Positions 8,255 through 17,005 of a stretch of DNA of 64,000 bases are shown piece after piece. The translations under genes and the position numbers were made by a program. This stretch comes from Hyphomicrobiales bacterium (GTDB taxonomy: Bacteria; Pseudomonadota; Alphaproteobacteria; Rhizobiales; Rhizobiaceae). Positions within the stretch are counted from its first letter, which is position 1, and each line of letters opens with the position of its first letter. The DNA lies in assembly GCA_900473185.1 (NCBI GenBank), contig UCKU01000034.1:1-64000 (forward strand), read 5' to 3'. The notes under the pieces were generated by a model, which saw nothing but the letters and a program-made list of their open reading frames with translations, was not told where the DNA came from and did no database searches.

Positions 8255-9940
8255 TCATCCCAACACTTCACCGTGTTCGGAGATGTCAGCAGATCCGCGG
8301 TATTGCGCCGCGAGCTTCCGGCAGGCGCGCAAGGTCAGGGCCATGACGGTCAAGGTCGTACCCGCCGTGCCGCCACCGGGAAAGGCGCTGGCGTCGGTCA
8401 CAAGAAGATTGGGCACGTCCCAGCTCTGATTCCATCCGTTGAGGACGGAATTTTCCGGCGAGGTGCCCATGCGCGCGCCGCCACTTTCATGAATCGCCGC
8501 ACCCATGCACATGGTCTTTCGGAACCACTTGCGGAACAGGAAACGGCTTAAAGGGTCGGCATCCGGGAAGGCGCCACGGCCCATTTCCCTCAGGCCAAGC
8601 GGCGATCCGATGAAGTCGAGCTCGCCGCCGGCACTCTTCACCATGTCGATCAGGGTCATTTCCTGCTTGCGGATCAGTTCCTGCTCCGGCTCATGCATGA
8701 CGCAGCGGATGTGCGGTACCGGAATGCCCCAGGCATCCTTGCGGCGGGCATCGAGAGTGATGCGATTGTCGGCATGCGGCAACATCAGGCCGAAGCCGAA
8801 GAAGGCAAGGCTCGACGGCTCGTTGTCGCCGACCGGTGCGCGGCCGACGCTGCCCTGATAGGCGAAGTCGCCGCGCGGCGCCTTTCCTTCCACATTGTCG
8901 AAGCGCGGGACGAAGATCCCGCCCGAGGGATTGTAGAACGGGTCCTGCGGCGCCGAATCATCATGCGACCAGCCGCGAGCAGGCGGAAAGGTTCCAAAGG
9001 CTAGGCAAGGCAGCTGGTCCATGAAGTAGCGGCCGAGCGTGCCGGAACTGTTGCCAAGCCCGTTCGGGTGCTTTGCCGATGCCGAATTCAGGAGCAGGCG
9101 AACGCTTTCCACCGGCGAGGCGCAGAGGACGACGTTTTCGGCCTTGACCGCATGGACGCTGCCGGAATTGCGATCAACGTATTCTGCGCCCGTCGCCCGG
9201 CCTGTCTTCGCAGCTGTGGTAATGCGGCGCACGATCGCATCGTGGCGGATCGTCAGCTTGCCGCTGGCGCGTGCCTCGCGTAGCGGGCGTGGTACGCGCT
9301 CGGCGTCCGGTGCGATATAACGCCAGGATACGACATGCCGTTCGGGCGCCTGGCTTTCGACGGTCTTCTTGAAGAGCTCTTCGGCCGGCGTGAGCTTGGC
9401 GGGGCGGGAATAGACGCCGTCCGGCAAGGTCGAGACATGATCCTGATTGCCGTAGAGGCCAAGGTGGCTTTCGGCTTCAGCATAGAAGGGGGCGAGTTCG
9501 TCATAGGAGACGGGCCAGTCGACGCCGCGGTCGCTGCGGCTTTCAATCTTGAAATCGTCGTCGCTCCAGCGCAGCAGCACGCGCCCGAAACTGTGCAGTC
9601 GCCCACCCGACTGCCGGCCGCGGATCCACAGGAAGGGTTCGCCGCGTGGCGTGGTATAGGGGTTCTTCCGGTCATTGACGAAGAAGCGGCTGAAGCGCTC
9701 GGTGAAGAAGGCTGCGCGCGCCTGCACCGGCTGGCCCTTGAAGGTTGCCCGCGCCCGCTCCCAGATATTGATGGCGCTTGCTGGTGGTTTCTTGCGGGTG
9801 GGATCGAAATCTTTCATGCTGATCTCAGGCCCAGCCTCGAGAAGCAGGACGGATAGACCATTGGCAGTCAATTCCATAGCGGCAAAGGAGCCGGCCGCGC
9901 CGGAGCCGATCACCAGCGCATCATACACTTTCTCAGACAT
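8255..9940 (-). CDS. GMC-family FAD-dependent oxidoreductase (sugar/polyol dehydrogenase type)
   Basis: A 561-aa flavoprotein. The dinucleotide-binding motif VIGSGAAGSFAAMEL is at residues 10-24, followed by VLLLEAGPE. The GMC C-terminal domain has HESGGARMGTSPENSVL and then NLLVTDASAFPGGGTAGTTLTVMAL, where the active-site His and second FAD motif sit. Proteins like this oxidise the hydroxyl groups of sugars and polyols, and some make 3-keto sugars. No gluconate dehydrogenase small subunit or c-type cytochrome gene is adjacent, so the electron acceptor is unknown. It is the last gene of the sugar ABC operon under LacI control. Oxidation of the imported sugar, followed by the TIM-barrel enzyme at 14220-15173, is the natural inference. 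Confidence 0.88.
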   Translation of the reverse strand: MSEKVYDALVIGSGAAGSFAAMELTANGLSVLLLEAGPEISMKDFDPTRKKPPASAINIWERARATFKGQPVQARAAFFTERFSRFFVNDRKNPYTTPRGEPFLWIRGRQSGGRLHSFGRVLLRWSDDDFKIESRSDRGVDWPVSYDELAPFYAEAESHLGLYGNQDHVSTLPDGVYSRPAKLTPAEELFKKTVESQAPERHVVSWRYIAPDAERVPRPLREARASGKLTIRHDAIVRRITTAAKTGRATGAEYVDRNSGSVHAVKAENVVLCASPVESVRLLLNSASAKHPNGLGNSSGTLGRYFMDQLPCLAFGTFPPARGWSHDDSAPQDPFYNPSGGIFVPRFDNVEGKAPRGDFAYQGSVGRAPVGDNEPSSLAFFGFGLMLPHADNRITLDARRKDAWGIPVPHIRCVMHEPEQELIRKQEMTLIDMVKSAGGELDFIGSPLGLREMGRGAFPDADPLSRFLFRKWFRKTMCMGAAIHESGGARMGTSPENSVLNGWNQSWDVPNLLVTDASAFPGGGTAGTTLTVMALTLRACRKLAAQYRGSADISEHGEVLG

Positions 9941-10010
9941 GTCGTTTAAAACCTGACTTCATCAATGGAATGGGACCGGCACGATCTCTCTGCTGCCGGG
10001 AGAGCACGGC

Positions 10011-11090
10011 TCAGAGGCGATTGCCATCGCTCGCAAAAAGCGATGCCTTGGAGAGATCGAGACCGATGCCGATGACATCGCCCGGTTGGAGCGCGAGATC
10101 GCCCATGACCCGCAGCGACAGGGTCGTGTCCTTCCAGGTGAGCCAGACAACCGTATCGGAACCCATCGGCTCCAGGACTGAAACGGCTGCATGAAGCGCG
10201 GCGTCCCCGGCATCCGGGCGGATACTCAGATGTTCCGGACGCACGCCCAGCTTTACCGGGCCGGCCTGCGGCCTTGCGGCAAAATCGTAACCAGACATGT
10301 CGAGGGTGAGGTCGCCCGCCTTGAACAGCACCTTATCGCCGTCCCGTTCGATGCTGCCTTGAATGAAATTCATCGAAGTCGCGCCAATGAAGCCGGCGAC
10401 GAAGAGATTGGCAGGCCGGTGATAGATCTCGACAGGTGTGCCCAATTGCTGGATCATGCCATCGCGCATGATGGCGATGCGGTCGGCAAGTGTGAGTGCC
10501 TCCACCTGGTCGTGGGTGACATAGATCATCGTGTTGCCAAGCTGCTGATGCAGCTTCTTGATCTCGACGCGCAGCTCATTGCGCAGTTTGGCATCGAGGT
10601 TCGACAGCGGCTCGTCGAACAGGAAGACATCGACTTCGCGTACCAGCGCGCGGCCGATCGCGACACGCTGGCGCTGGCCGCCCGAAAGCTCAGCCGGGCG
10701 GCGGTCGAGCAGCTTTTCAAGGTGCAGGAGCGATGCTGCCCGCTCGACCCGGCTGTCGATTTCCGGCTTCGGCAGACCCGCGACCCTGAGGCCGAAGGAG
10801 AGGTTCTTGCGCACCGACATGCGGGGATAGAGCGCATAGGACTGAAACACCATGCCGATGCCACGGTCCTTCGGTTCTTCCCAGGTAACGTTTTCCCCTG
10901 AGATCCAGATTTCGCCGTCGGTGATGTCTGAAAGACCGGCGATCGCGTTCAGCAAGGTCGACTTGCCGCAGCCGGACGGGCCGAGCAGGACGAGGAATTC
11001 CTTCGGTGCGATATCGAGCGACATCTGCTCGATCACCGTATGATCGCCGTAGCTGATCTTCAGGTCCTTGATGGAAACAGCAGAGTGCAT
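10011..11090 (-). CDS. Carbohydrate ABC transporter ATP-binding protein (UgpC/MalK family)
   Basis: A 359-aa ATPase of the CUT1 class. Walker A is GPSGCGKST (about residue 38). The signature is LSGGQRQRVAIGRAL, Walker B is VFLFDEPLSNLDAKL, and the switch is YVTHDQVEALTLADRI. A C-terminal TOBE/OB extension covers about 235-355 (VKLGVRPEHLSIRPD), as in MalK and UgpC. Seven bases separate it from the permease. It energises the two permeases at 11097-12862. Confidence 0.93.
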   Translation of the reverse strand: MHSAVSIKDLKISYGDHTVIEQMSLDIAPKEFLVLLGPSGCGKSTLLNAIAGLSDITDGEIWISGENVTWEEPKDRGIGMVFQSYALYPRMSVRKNLSFGLRVAGLPKPEIDSRVERAASLLHLEKLLDRRPAELSGGQRQRVAIGRALVREVDVFLFDEPLSNLDAKLRNELRVEIKKLHQQLGNTMIYVTHDQVEALTLADRIAIMRDGMIQQLGTPVEIYHRPANLFVAGFIGATSMNFIQGSIERDGDKVLFKAGDLTLDMSGYDFAARPQAGPVKLGVRPEHLSIRPDAGDAALHAAVSVLEPMGSDTVVWLTWKDTTLSLRVMGDLALQPGDVIGIGLDLSKASLFASDGNRL

Positions 11091-11096
11091 TCAGCC

Positions 11097-11975
11097 TTAC
11101 CCCTTGACGGCGCCGGCCGCGATCCCGCGGACGAACCAGCGTCCGGACAGGAAATAGATGGCGAGCGGAATGATGGCGGTGAGGATGGTGGCCGCCATGT
11201 TGACGTTGTAGTTGCGCTCGCCCATCGTCGTATTGACGATGTTGTTGAGCTGTACTGTCATCGGCAGATTGTCGCGTCCGGCAAAGACGACGCCGAGCAG
11301 GAAGTCGTTCCAGATGCCCGTGAACTGGAACATCGAGGCGACCACGATCATCGGAAGCGCCATCGGCAGCATGATCTCGATGAAAATCCGCCAGAAGCCG
11401 GCGCCATCGACGCGCGCTGCCTTGAAGAGCTCTTCCGGAATGGTGACGAAATAATTGCGGAAGAGCAGCGTCACCAGCGGCAGACCAAACAGCACATGCA
11501 CGAGAATGATGCCGCCGAGGCTGTTGTAGAAGCCCATCACCGCCATGGCGCGTACCAGCGGATAGAGAAAAATCTGGTAGGGCACCAGCGCACCGGCCAT
11601 CAGCAGGCCGAACATCAGGCGTCCTGCCTTGGGGCGCCAGAAGGAGAGTGCATAACCGTTGATCGCGCCGATCAGGACAGAGATGACAACGGCCGGTACG
11701 GTGATCTTCACCGAGTTCAGGAAGCCCACGCGCACGCCGGTGCATTCGCTGCCGGCACAGGCGCCGGCCCAGGCCGTCTGCCAGGCGGTAAAGTCGAGGT
11801 CCAGCGGCCGGGCAAAAATCTGCCCCAGCCGGATCTCGTCCATGGTCTTCAGCGACGTGACAATCATCACGTAAAGCGGCACGGCGAAGAACAGTGCGGC
11901 AGAGATGAGGAAGGCATAAAGGCCGATGCGCGCTGCGGTGATCTGTGTCGGCCTGGGGCCGCGGGGATGGATCAT
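11097..11975 (-). CDS. Carbohydrate ABC transporter permease (MalG family)
   Basis: A 292-aa inner-membrane protein starting MIHPRGPRPTQ at 11975. The reading frame stays open much further upstream, but that part only shadows the next gene. The chosen ATG gives the standard 4-bp ATGA overlap with the MalF-type gene. Six spans are evident, from LYAFLISAALFFAVPLYVMI to AAILTAIIPLAIYFLSG. The EAA motif is EELFKAARVDGAGFWRIF. An insert AGACAGSECTGVRVGF with two cysteines lies in the first periplasmic loop, as seen in several rhizobial glucoside permeases. It pairs with 11972-12862. Confidence 0.92.
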   Translation of the reverse strand: MIHPRGPRPTQITAARIGLYAFLISAALFFAVPLYVMIVTSLKTMDEIRLGQIFARPLDLDFTAWQTAWAGACAGSECTGVRVGFLNSVKITVPAVVISVLIGAINGYALSFWRPKAGRLMFGLLMAGALVPYQIFLYPLVRAMAVMGFYNSLGGIILVHVLFGLPLVTLLFRNYFVTIPEELFKAARVDGAGFWRIFIEIMLPMALPMIVVASMFQFTGIWNDFLLGVVFAGRDNLPMTVQLNNIVNTTMGERNYNVNMAATILTAIIPLAIYFLSGRWFVRGIAAGAVKG

Positions 11976-12862
11976 AGCGTACCTGCCTTGCGCAGGGCGC
12001 GGATATATCGGGCATAGCGGAAGGGCGCGACGATGATCAGCACGGTTAAAAGCAGGACGGTCGCCGCTGCTGTCGCAAGGCCGAGATTCTGACGCTGGAA
12101 CAGATTGTCCATAATGAATTTCGCCGGCACCTCTGTTGCCGATCCCGGTCCGCCATTGGTGAGCGCCACAACGATATCGTAGGTCTTGATGACGCCCATG
12201 GAGAGCAGCGTGCCGGCGGCGGCAAAGGCCGGCGTCAGTTGCGGCAGGATGATCGAAACATAGGTGCGCCAGACGGGAATGCCATCGATCCGCGCCGCCC
12301 TCCATTGCTCGCCGTCGATTCCGCGCATGCCGGCCAGCACAAGAATCATGACGAGGCCTGCGCCCTGCCAGAGCGCGGCGATGACGACGGCATAGATCGC
12401 CATGTCGCGGTCGACGATCCAGTCGAAGGAAAAACCCTGCCAGCCGAGCGAACGCACGCTTGCCTGGATTCCGAGCGTCGGGTTCATCATCCATTGCCAG
12501 ATCAGGCCGGTGACGACGAAGGACATGGCATAGGGGTAGAGGAAGATCGTCCGGAACGCGCTTTCGAACCGTACCTTGCGATCGAGGGCTGCGGCAAGCA
12601 GGAAGCCGATAAACAGGCAGCCAAAGACGTAAAGCACCCCGAAGATGATCAGGTTCTGGAAGGAGACCAGCCATTTGGCGGACTTAAACAGCTTGGAATA
12701 TTGCTCGAACCCGACGAAGGTCCATGATGGGAACAGCCGCGAATTGGTGAAGGACAGGGTCACCGACCAGACCATGGTGCCGAGGTAGGCGACGACCACC
12801 GCAGCCCAGGTCGGGATGAGAGCGATGAGCGCCGCGGTCGAGCCGGTGTTCTTCCGTTTCAT
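11972..12862 (-). CDS. Carbohydrate ABC transporter permease (MalF family)
   Basis: A 296-aa membrane protein. The start MKRKNTGSTAALIAL at 12862 is preferred because CGGAGG lies just upstream; a longer frame begins at 12913 without such a site. The first span is ALIALIPTWAAVVVAYLGT. The EAA loop is QWRAARIDGIPVWRTYVSIILPQL. It overlaps the MalG gene by 4 bp. 72 bp separate it from the binding-protein gene at 12935. Confidence 0.92.
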   Translation of the reverse strand: MKRKNTGSTAALIALIPTWAAVVVAYLGTMVWSVTLSFTNSRLFPSWTFVGFEQYSKLFKSAKWLVSFQNLIIFGVLYVFGCLFIGFLLAAALDRKVRFESAFRTIFLYPYAMSFVVTGLIWQWMMNPTLGIQASVRSLGWQGFSFDWIVDRDMAIYAVVIAALWQGAGLVMILVLAGMRGIDGEQWRAARIDGIPVWRTYVSIILPQLTPAFAAAGTLLSMGVIKTYDIVVALTNGGPGSATEVPAKFIMDNLFQRQNLGLATAAATVLLLTVLIIVAPFRYARYIRALRKAGTL

Positions 12863-12934
12863 GAGATCGCCTCCGAATTGGCCTCCGAGTATCCGCGCAT
12901 GGCAAGAGCACATGCGCGGCTCGGCTTGTCGCGA

Positions 12935-14164
12935 TTATTCGAAGACGGTAGCGAGCTGTGCTGCCGATGCATCGATGTCGGCCGAGGGATCGGCCCAGAA
13001 CTCGCCGACGAAGTCGGTGAGCGCGCCAGCCCGCTCCGGCGTGATGGTGATCGCATGCTCGGGAACGATCTTGCCTTCGGAGAGGAAGCTCATGCCCTTT
13101 TGCGTGCAGACATCGAACCTCGATTTGTCGACGTCGATCCTGGGCGGGATCGAGCCCTTGTTCAGGGAGAATTCGACCTGGACCGCGGGATCCATCACCA
13201 CTTCGGCCAACAGCTTCTGCGCGGCGTCCTGGTTCGGATCGCTGGTCTTGAGATAGCCGAAGGCGTCGGAGATATAGATCAGGCCGGGCGAGGCCGGGGA
13301 GATCGCGCAGCCGAAGTCCTTATCGGCAACTTTGCCTGCCGCCGTGAATTCGCCCTTGGCCCAATCACCCATGAACTGCACGCCGGCCTTGCCGGTGATC
13401 ACCATCGCGGTCGCGTCGTTCCAGTTGCGGCCGGGCGCACCCTCGTCGACATAGCCCCGCATCCTGCCCAGGATCTCCAGTGTCTTCTTGACGCCATCCG
13501 AGGCAAGGACCGTCTTGTCCTTGTCGACGTAGATCTTCATGAAGCCATCCATGCCGACCTGGGAAAGCAGGATCATGTTGAAGACCTTGAGCTCCTGCCA
13601 AGCCTGGCCGCCCCAGGCGATCGGCGTCACGCCTGCGGCTTTCAATTTGTCCATGTCGGCGAAGAACGCATTCCAGTCCTTCGGCTCTTCCGTGATGCCG
13701 GCCTTGCTGAAAGCATCCTTGGAATAGAACATCCAGCTCTCGCCATGGATGCCCGTGGGGGTCAGGTAGACCTTTCCGTCATAGGTGATGTAGTCGTAAA
13801 TCGCCTTCGGAATCACGTCTTTCCATTTTCCGGCGGCAGCAATTTCGTCGATTGGGTTGAACAGGCCCTGCTCGATGAACTCCGCCGGATCCTTGCCGAC
13901 GACCACCTGCTTTGCCGTCGGCGGGTCGCCGGCGACAATGCGGTTCTGGAAGGCGGCATTGGCATTTTCGAAGCCGGCGATCGTGGAGCTTTCCCACACA
14001 CCGCCGCGCTTTTCGAATTCCTTCTTGATGGCATCGACGGCGCGGCCCTCACCACCTGATGTCCAGGAGGTGAAGACCTCGGCCTTCAGTTTGTCGTCTG
14101 CATTCGCAAGGCCGGCAACGCCAAGCAGCATGGTACCGGCGAGCAGGAGCGTCATTTTCTTCAT
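12935..14164 (-). CDS. Carbohydrate ABC transporter substrate-binding protein (family 1)
   Basis: A 409-aa periplasmic protein. The start is set at the ATG at 14164 (MKKMTLLLAGTMLLGVAGLA), which is preceded by AAGAGGTGG and opens a Sec signal peptide cleaved near ANA-DD. The frame continues upstream to 14476, but that part overlaps the previous gene. The mature protein shows the CUT1 pattern VFTSWTSGGEGRAVDAIKKEF, GMRGYVDEGA-like regions and VMDPAVQVEFSLNKGSIP near the C-terminus. It resembles glucose/glucoside binding proteins of rhizobia more than maltose ones, but the ligand cannot be assigned. Confidence 0.92.
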   Translation of the reverse strand: MKKMTLLLAGTMLLGVAGLANADDKLKAEVFTSWTSGGEGRAVDAIKKEFEKRGGVWESSTIAGFENANAAFQNRIVAGDPPTAKQVVVGKDPAEFIEQGLFNPIDEIAAAGKWKDVIPKAIYDYITYDGKVYLTPTGIHGESWMFYSKDAFSKAGITEEPKDWNAFFADMDKLKAAGVTPIAWGGQAWQELKVFNMILLSQVGMDGFMKIYVDKDKTVLASDGVKKTLEILGRMRGYVDEGAPGRNWNDATAMVITGKAGVQFMGDWAKGEFTAAGKVADKDFGCAISPASPGLIYISDAFGYLKTSDPNQDAAQKLLAEVVMDPAVQVEFSLNKGSIPPRIDVDKSRFDVCTQKGMSFLSEGKIVPEHAITITPERAGALTDFVGEFWADPSADIDASAAQLATVFE

Positions 14165-14219
14165 TGTTCCACCTCTTGAATAGGCCCTCTTTGCGGGGCC
14201 GTTTGGTTGCAAGGTACGG

Positions 14220-15173
14220 TTAGCGATAGATCGGCAGCAGCGCCTGCCGCACGAGGGCCAGACCATTGGCGATGTCGCCAACGGGATCGGCTGCGGCGTC
14301 GAGCTCGAGAATTGCCCAGCCATTGAACTGGCGGTCGCGAAGCAGGCGGATCCAGGCTGGCCAGTCGACGCGGCCAAGGCCGAAGCCGCAGAAAAAGGCA
14401 CGGTGGCGCTCGTGGATGTCGGTGCCGATCGGTGTGTCTGCCGGCATTTTGCCGACCGCATCCTTCCAGTGGGCAATGATCATGCGCTCGTGATGGCGAT
14501 CGACGAGCTGGATTGGGTCGGAACCCTCAAGAATGATATGCGCCGTGTCCGGGCACATATGCACGTAAGCCGGATCCGTCAGCAGCATCAGAAGATCGAC
14601 GTCGCGGGCAGCTGCAAAGATCGAATGTGCTTCCGTATGCACGGCGAGCTTGACACCCTTCTTGTAAAGGATGGCTCCGAGCCGATTCAGGAAATCGGCG
14701 ATGATCTTGGCCTGTTCGAAATCGCGTAAACGCACGGGCTCTTCGCCTGGCGTCTGACGCATCGGTGCGCCAATGACCATAATATCGCCGCCGCAGGCCT
14801 TGATGAAGTCGGCATATTGTTCGGCCTTGGCGATGATGGCTGCCTGTGCGGCAGCCTCGGTAAAATCGCGCGATGCTTCCAGCTCCGCGAAGAAGCCGGA
14901 TGCGAGCTGAAGCCCGCGAGTAGAAAGCTCGGCACCGAAAGTCTCCACGGACCCGTAAGTCCTGATCGCATCCTGCCAGTTGAACGGAGAGAAGGTCAGC
15001 TCGACACCGGTCACGCCCGAGGCCTGGATGCTGTCGAGGATCTTGTCCCAGAACTGCCGCGGCTGAGACTTCGCGTGTTCGACGATTGCGTCATAGCTGT
15101 CGACGCCCCAGAAGCTCGGATGAAAGAAGGTGACCAGGTCCACACCAAAACGCAGATTGTCACCCTCAGCCAT
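14220..15173 (-). CDS. Sugar phosphate isomerase/epimerase-like TIM-barrel protein
   Basis: A 317-aa AP-endonuclease-2/xylose-isomerase-like TIM barrel. Typical metal-ligand regions are VTGVELTFSPFNW (about residue 55), LAVHTEAHSI (about 180), YVHMCPDTAHI (about 205), IIAHWKDAVGK (about 235) and WAILELDAAADP near the end. Such proteins isomerise, epimerise or cleave (keto)sugars or inositols. It is the first gene of the six-gene operon 15173-8255 and starts 220 bp from the divergent lacI-type gene. With the GMC oxidoreductase it suggests a keto-sugar route. Which reaction it performs is not determined by the sequence. Confidence 0.82.
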   Translation of the reverse strand: MAEGDNLRFGVDLVTFFHPSFWGVDSYDAIVEHAKSQPRQFWDKILDSIQASGVTGVELTFSPFNWQDAIRTYGSVETFGAELSTRGLQLASGFFAELEASRDFTEAAAQAAIIAKAEQYADFIKACGGDIMVIGAPMRQTPGEEPVRLRDFEQAKIIADFLNRLGAILYKKGVKLAVHTEAHSIFAAARDVDLLMLLTDPAYVHMCPDTAHIILEGSDPIQLVDRHHERMIIAHWKDAVGKMPADTPIGTDIHERHRAFFCGFGLGRVDWPAWIRLLRDRQFNGWAILELDAAADPVGDIANGLALVRQALLPIYR

Positions 15174-15263
15174 TATTCATCCCCTCCATCCAGGCATAGC
15201 TCTCCATCGCGAAGAGCGTCTCTCGCGTCGAAGTTTATCCAGTGAATTCAATATATTGGTAAT

Positions 15264-15279
15264 TGGCAATCGATTGCCA
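15264..15279. promoter_or_regulatory. LacI-family operator 1 (TGGCAATCGATTGCCA)
   Basis: A perfect 16-bp palindrome with the central CG step typical of LacI/GalR operators. It lies in the divergent promoter region between the sugar operon (start 15173) and the lacI-type regulator (start 15406). Confidence 0.8.
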
Positions 15280-15332
15280 TGCCTGGATATTAGTCAAGCC
15301 GATAAAATATGCAATGCTTTTCTTCGAGTTTT

Positions 15333-15348
15333 TGGCAATCGTTTGCTA
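15333..15348. promoter_or_regulatory. LacI-family operator 2 (TGGCAATCGTTTGCTA)
   Basis: A second copy of the operator, identical at 14 of 16 positions, centred 69 bp from operator 1 and closer to the regulator gene. The two sites on nearly the same helical face would suit looping and joint control of both divergent transcripts, including autoregulation. Confidence 0.75.
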
Positions 15349-15405
15349 TAACGGGATTCGCGAACCGACCAAGGTTGGGGTGCGCCCGGCTAAGTGGATG
15401 GACTG

Positions 15406-16485
15406 ATGAAGAAAACCGAAGACAGCTTATCCACGGAGGGATCATCCGCCCTGATGGCCGATGTCGCGCGGCTGGCGGGTGTCGCAACTTCCACAGTCAG
15501 CCGCGCCTTGGCCAATCCGGGGCGGGTCAACGAAAAGACCAGAGCAAGGATTGCAGCCGCAGCCGAACAACTCGGCTATACGCCCAACGCCGCTGCCCGC
15601 AGCTTGCGGGTCGGAAGGTCGAATGTTATCATGATCATCCTGCCGGGTTCGCCTCACTACGGCGCCTCGCAGATTATCCCTCAAGTTCTGGAAGCCGTGA
15701 ACCGCACCGTCATCCGCAACGGCTATAATTTGATGATTGCCAATCTCGACCGCGATGAAAGTTCAGAACGGCATATTCTCGACCTTGCATTCGGAGGGAC
15801 GGTGAGGGGCGCGTTGATCCTGTCGTCGCAGTTGCCGGTTGTCGACAACAGGTCGCTGGCCGAAGCGGGATTGCCGATCGTATCTCTTCTGCTCGACGTG
15901 AGCGGCACGTCCGTTCCAAGCATCATCACCAATGACAGGTTGGCTGTGAAAGAAGCGGCAATGGAGCTCCTGGCGCTTGGCCATCGGCGTTTCTTCTATA
16001 TAGCAGGCCCGACCGGAAACTACCATGAGGTCGAGCGCTATGCCGGCCTCGTCGAGGCACTGAATGGCGCAGGCCTTTCCGCAGATTACATCACGCGTTC
16101 CGGAGGAAATCTTACCTTCCAGTTCGGGTTCGAAACGGGCCTCCAAGCGGCCGAGGACTTCGCCCGGCTTGACGAAAAGCCGACTGCAGTCGTGGCAGCA
16201 AGTGATGACATGGCGATTTCCTTCATGAGCAAGATTCAGAAGATGGGCTGGCGCGTCCCCGAAGACTTATCGGTCGTATCGTTCGACGGCTCGCCTGTCT
16301 GCGAATATTGCTCGCCCTCTCTCTCGACGATCGAGCAACCCATGGAGGCTCTCGGCGAGACCGCGACAGAATTCCTGATTGCCAGGATGGAAAAGTCGGA
16401 TGAGAAGCGAGAACTGCGCGTCGTCATTCCGAGCCGGTTCATTCGCCGTGACAGTATCGCGGTGAACTCGAAATTGACAACCTGA
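15406..16485 (+). CDS. LacI-family transcriptional regulator
   Basis: A 359-aa repressor-type protein starting MKKTEDSLSTEG; an in-frame GTG at 15394 would add four residues. The HTH and hinge occupy about residues 17-75 (MADVARLAGVATSTVSRALANPG, then YTPNAAARSLRVGRS). The periplasmic-binding-protein-like effector domain continues to the C-terminus (KPTAVVAASDDMAISFM and LSVVSFDGSPV are landmark strands). It is divergent from the sugar ABC/GMC operon, with two matching operators between them. This makes it the likely local repressor, induced by the transported sugar or its keto derivative. Confidence 0.9.
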   Translation: MKKTEDSLSTEGSSALMADVARLAGVATSTVSRALANPGRVNEKTRARIAAAAEQLGYTPNAAARSLRVGRSNVIMIILPGSPHYGASQIIPQVLEAVNRTVIRNGYNLMIANLDRDESSERHILDLAFGGTVRGALILSSQLPVVDNRSLAEAGLPIVSLLLDVSGTSVPSIITNDRLAVKEAAMELLALGHRRFFYIAGPTGNYHEVERYAGLVEALNGAGLSADYITRSGGNLTFQFGFETGLQAAEDFARLDEKPTAVVAASDDMAISFMSKIQKMGWRVPEDLSVVSFDGSPVCEYCSPSLSTIEQPMEALGETATEFLIARMEKSDEKRELRVVIPSRFIRRDSIAVNSKLTT

Positions 16486-16678
16486 CTTTATTCTCGAGAT
16501 TGGCTCTCTCTGAATTGTTTGGGTGCAGCTTTCGGCTGACGGCGTCGACAGGCGCGACATCACCTGCCGAGTCCCAGTTCGTTTCTGCGAACATTGGTTG
16601 GGCGCCAAGGATCTTGAATGAGCGAACGTTCAACAACCTTTAGTGAAACAACAACTGAGGCATTGGCCGCAGGGCCGA

Positions 16679-16930
16679 TCAGTGCAGCTCGATATTCATG
16701 TCTGCGAGCAACGGTTCCAGACCGGGAAGATCGGCGTCCGTCGCCCTGCGCAGTTCCCGCGTAACCGCCGTCAATGCCAGATCGAGAGACCGAGCGCCCA
16801 GTTCGATCTTCAAATCTTCCGCCAATGCCTTTGCATAGCTGATCATCCGAGCCAAAGCCATGAGCTCGTCAAGATCATCCATGTCTGCCGCCGCTGCGTG
16901 CTGAAGCTTTCCCGACCCCATGACCGTCAT
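16679..16930 (-). CDS. Small protein (83 aa) at the end of the YcaO-TfuA operon
   Basis: The start MTVMGSGKLQHAAAADMDD at 16930 is chosen because GGAGAATTGAT sits directly upstream; the frame can also begin at 16960. The protein is acidic and predicted mostly helical (MALARMISYAKALAEDLKIELGA and LDLALTAVTRELRRATD). It has no cysteine, no signal peptide and no membrane span. I do not recognise a family. It lies 75 bp downstream of tfuA, on the same strand, and converges on the lacI-type gene 193 bp away. It may be an accessory or partner protein of the modification enzymes. A RiPP-like substrate is possible but less likely, since it looks like a folded helical protein. Function unknown. Confidence 0.55.
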   Translation of the reverse strand: MTVMGSGKLQHAAAADMDDLDELMALARMISYAKALAEDLKIELGARSLDLALTAVTRELRRATDADLPGLEPLLADMNIELH

Positions 16931-17005
16931 ATCAATTCTCCAGATTGCGTAGATGACCATAAGGACAGTTCGGTACTAAAGTGCGTGAAAAACGCGTGAA
17001 ACACT

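Noticed and set aside
12863..12913. Longer N-terminus for the MalF-type permease from 12913
   Set aside because: The ATG at 12862 has a clear GGAGG and begins the usual cytoplasmic leader; the extra residues look like leader DNA.
12878..14059. Long plus-strand frame opposite the sugar-binding protein gene, and similar ones at 4874-5917, 5818-6894, 1810-2547 and 49856-51244
   Set aside because: All are antisense shadows of genes with clear domains; they are rich in Arg, Asp, Gly and His without motifs, as expected for high-GC antisense frames.
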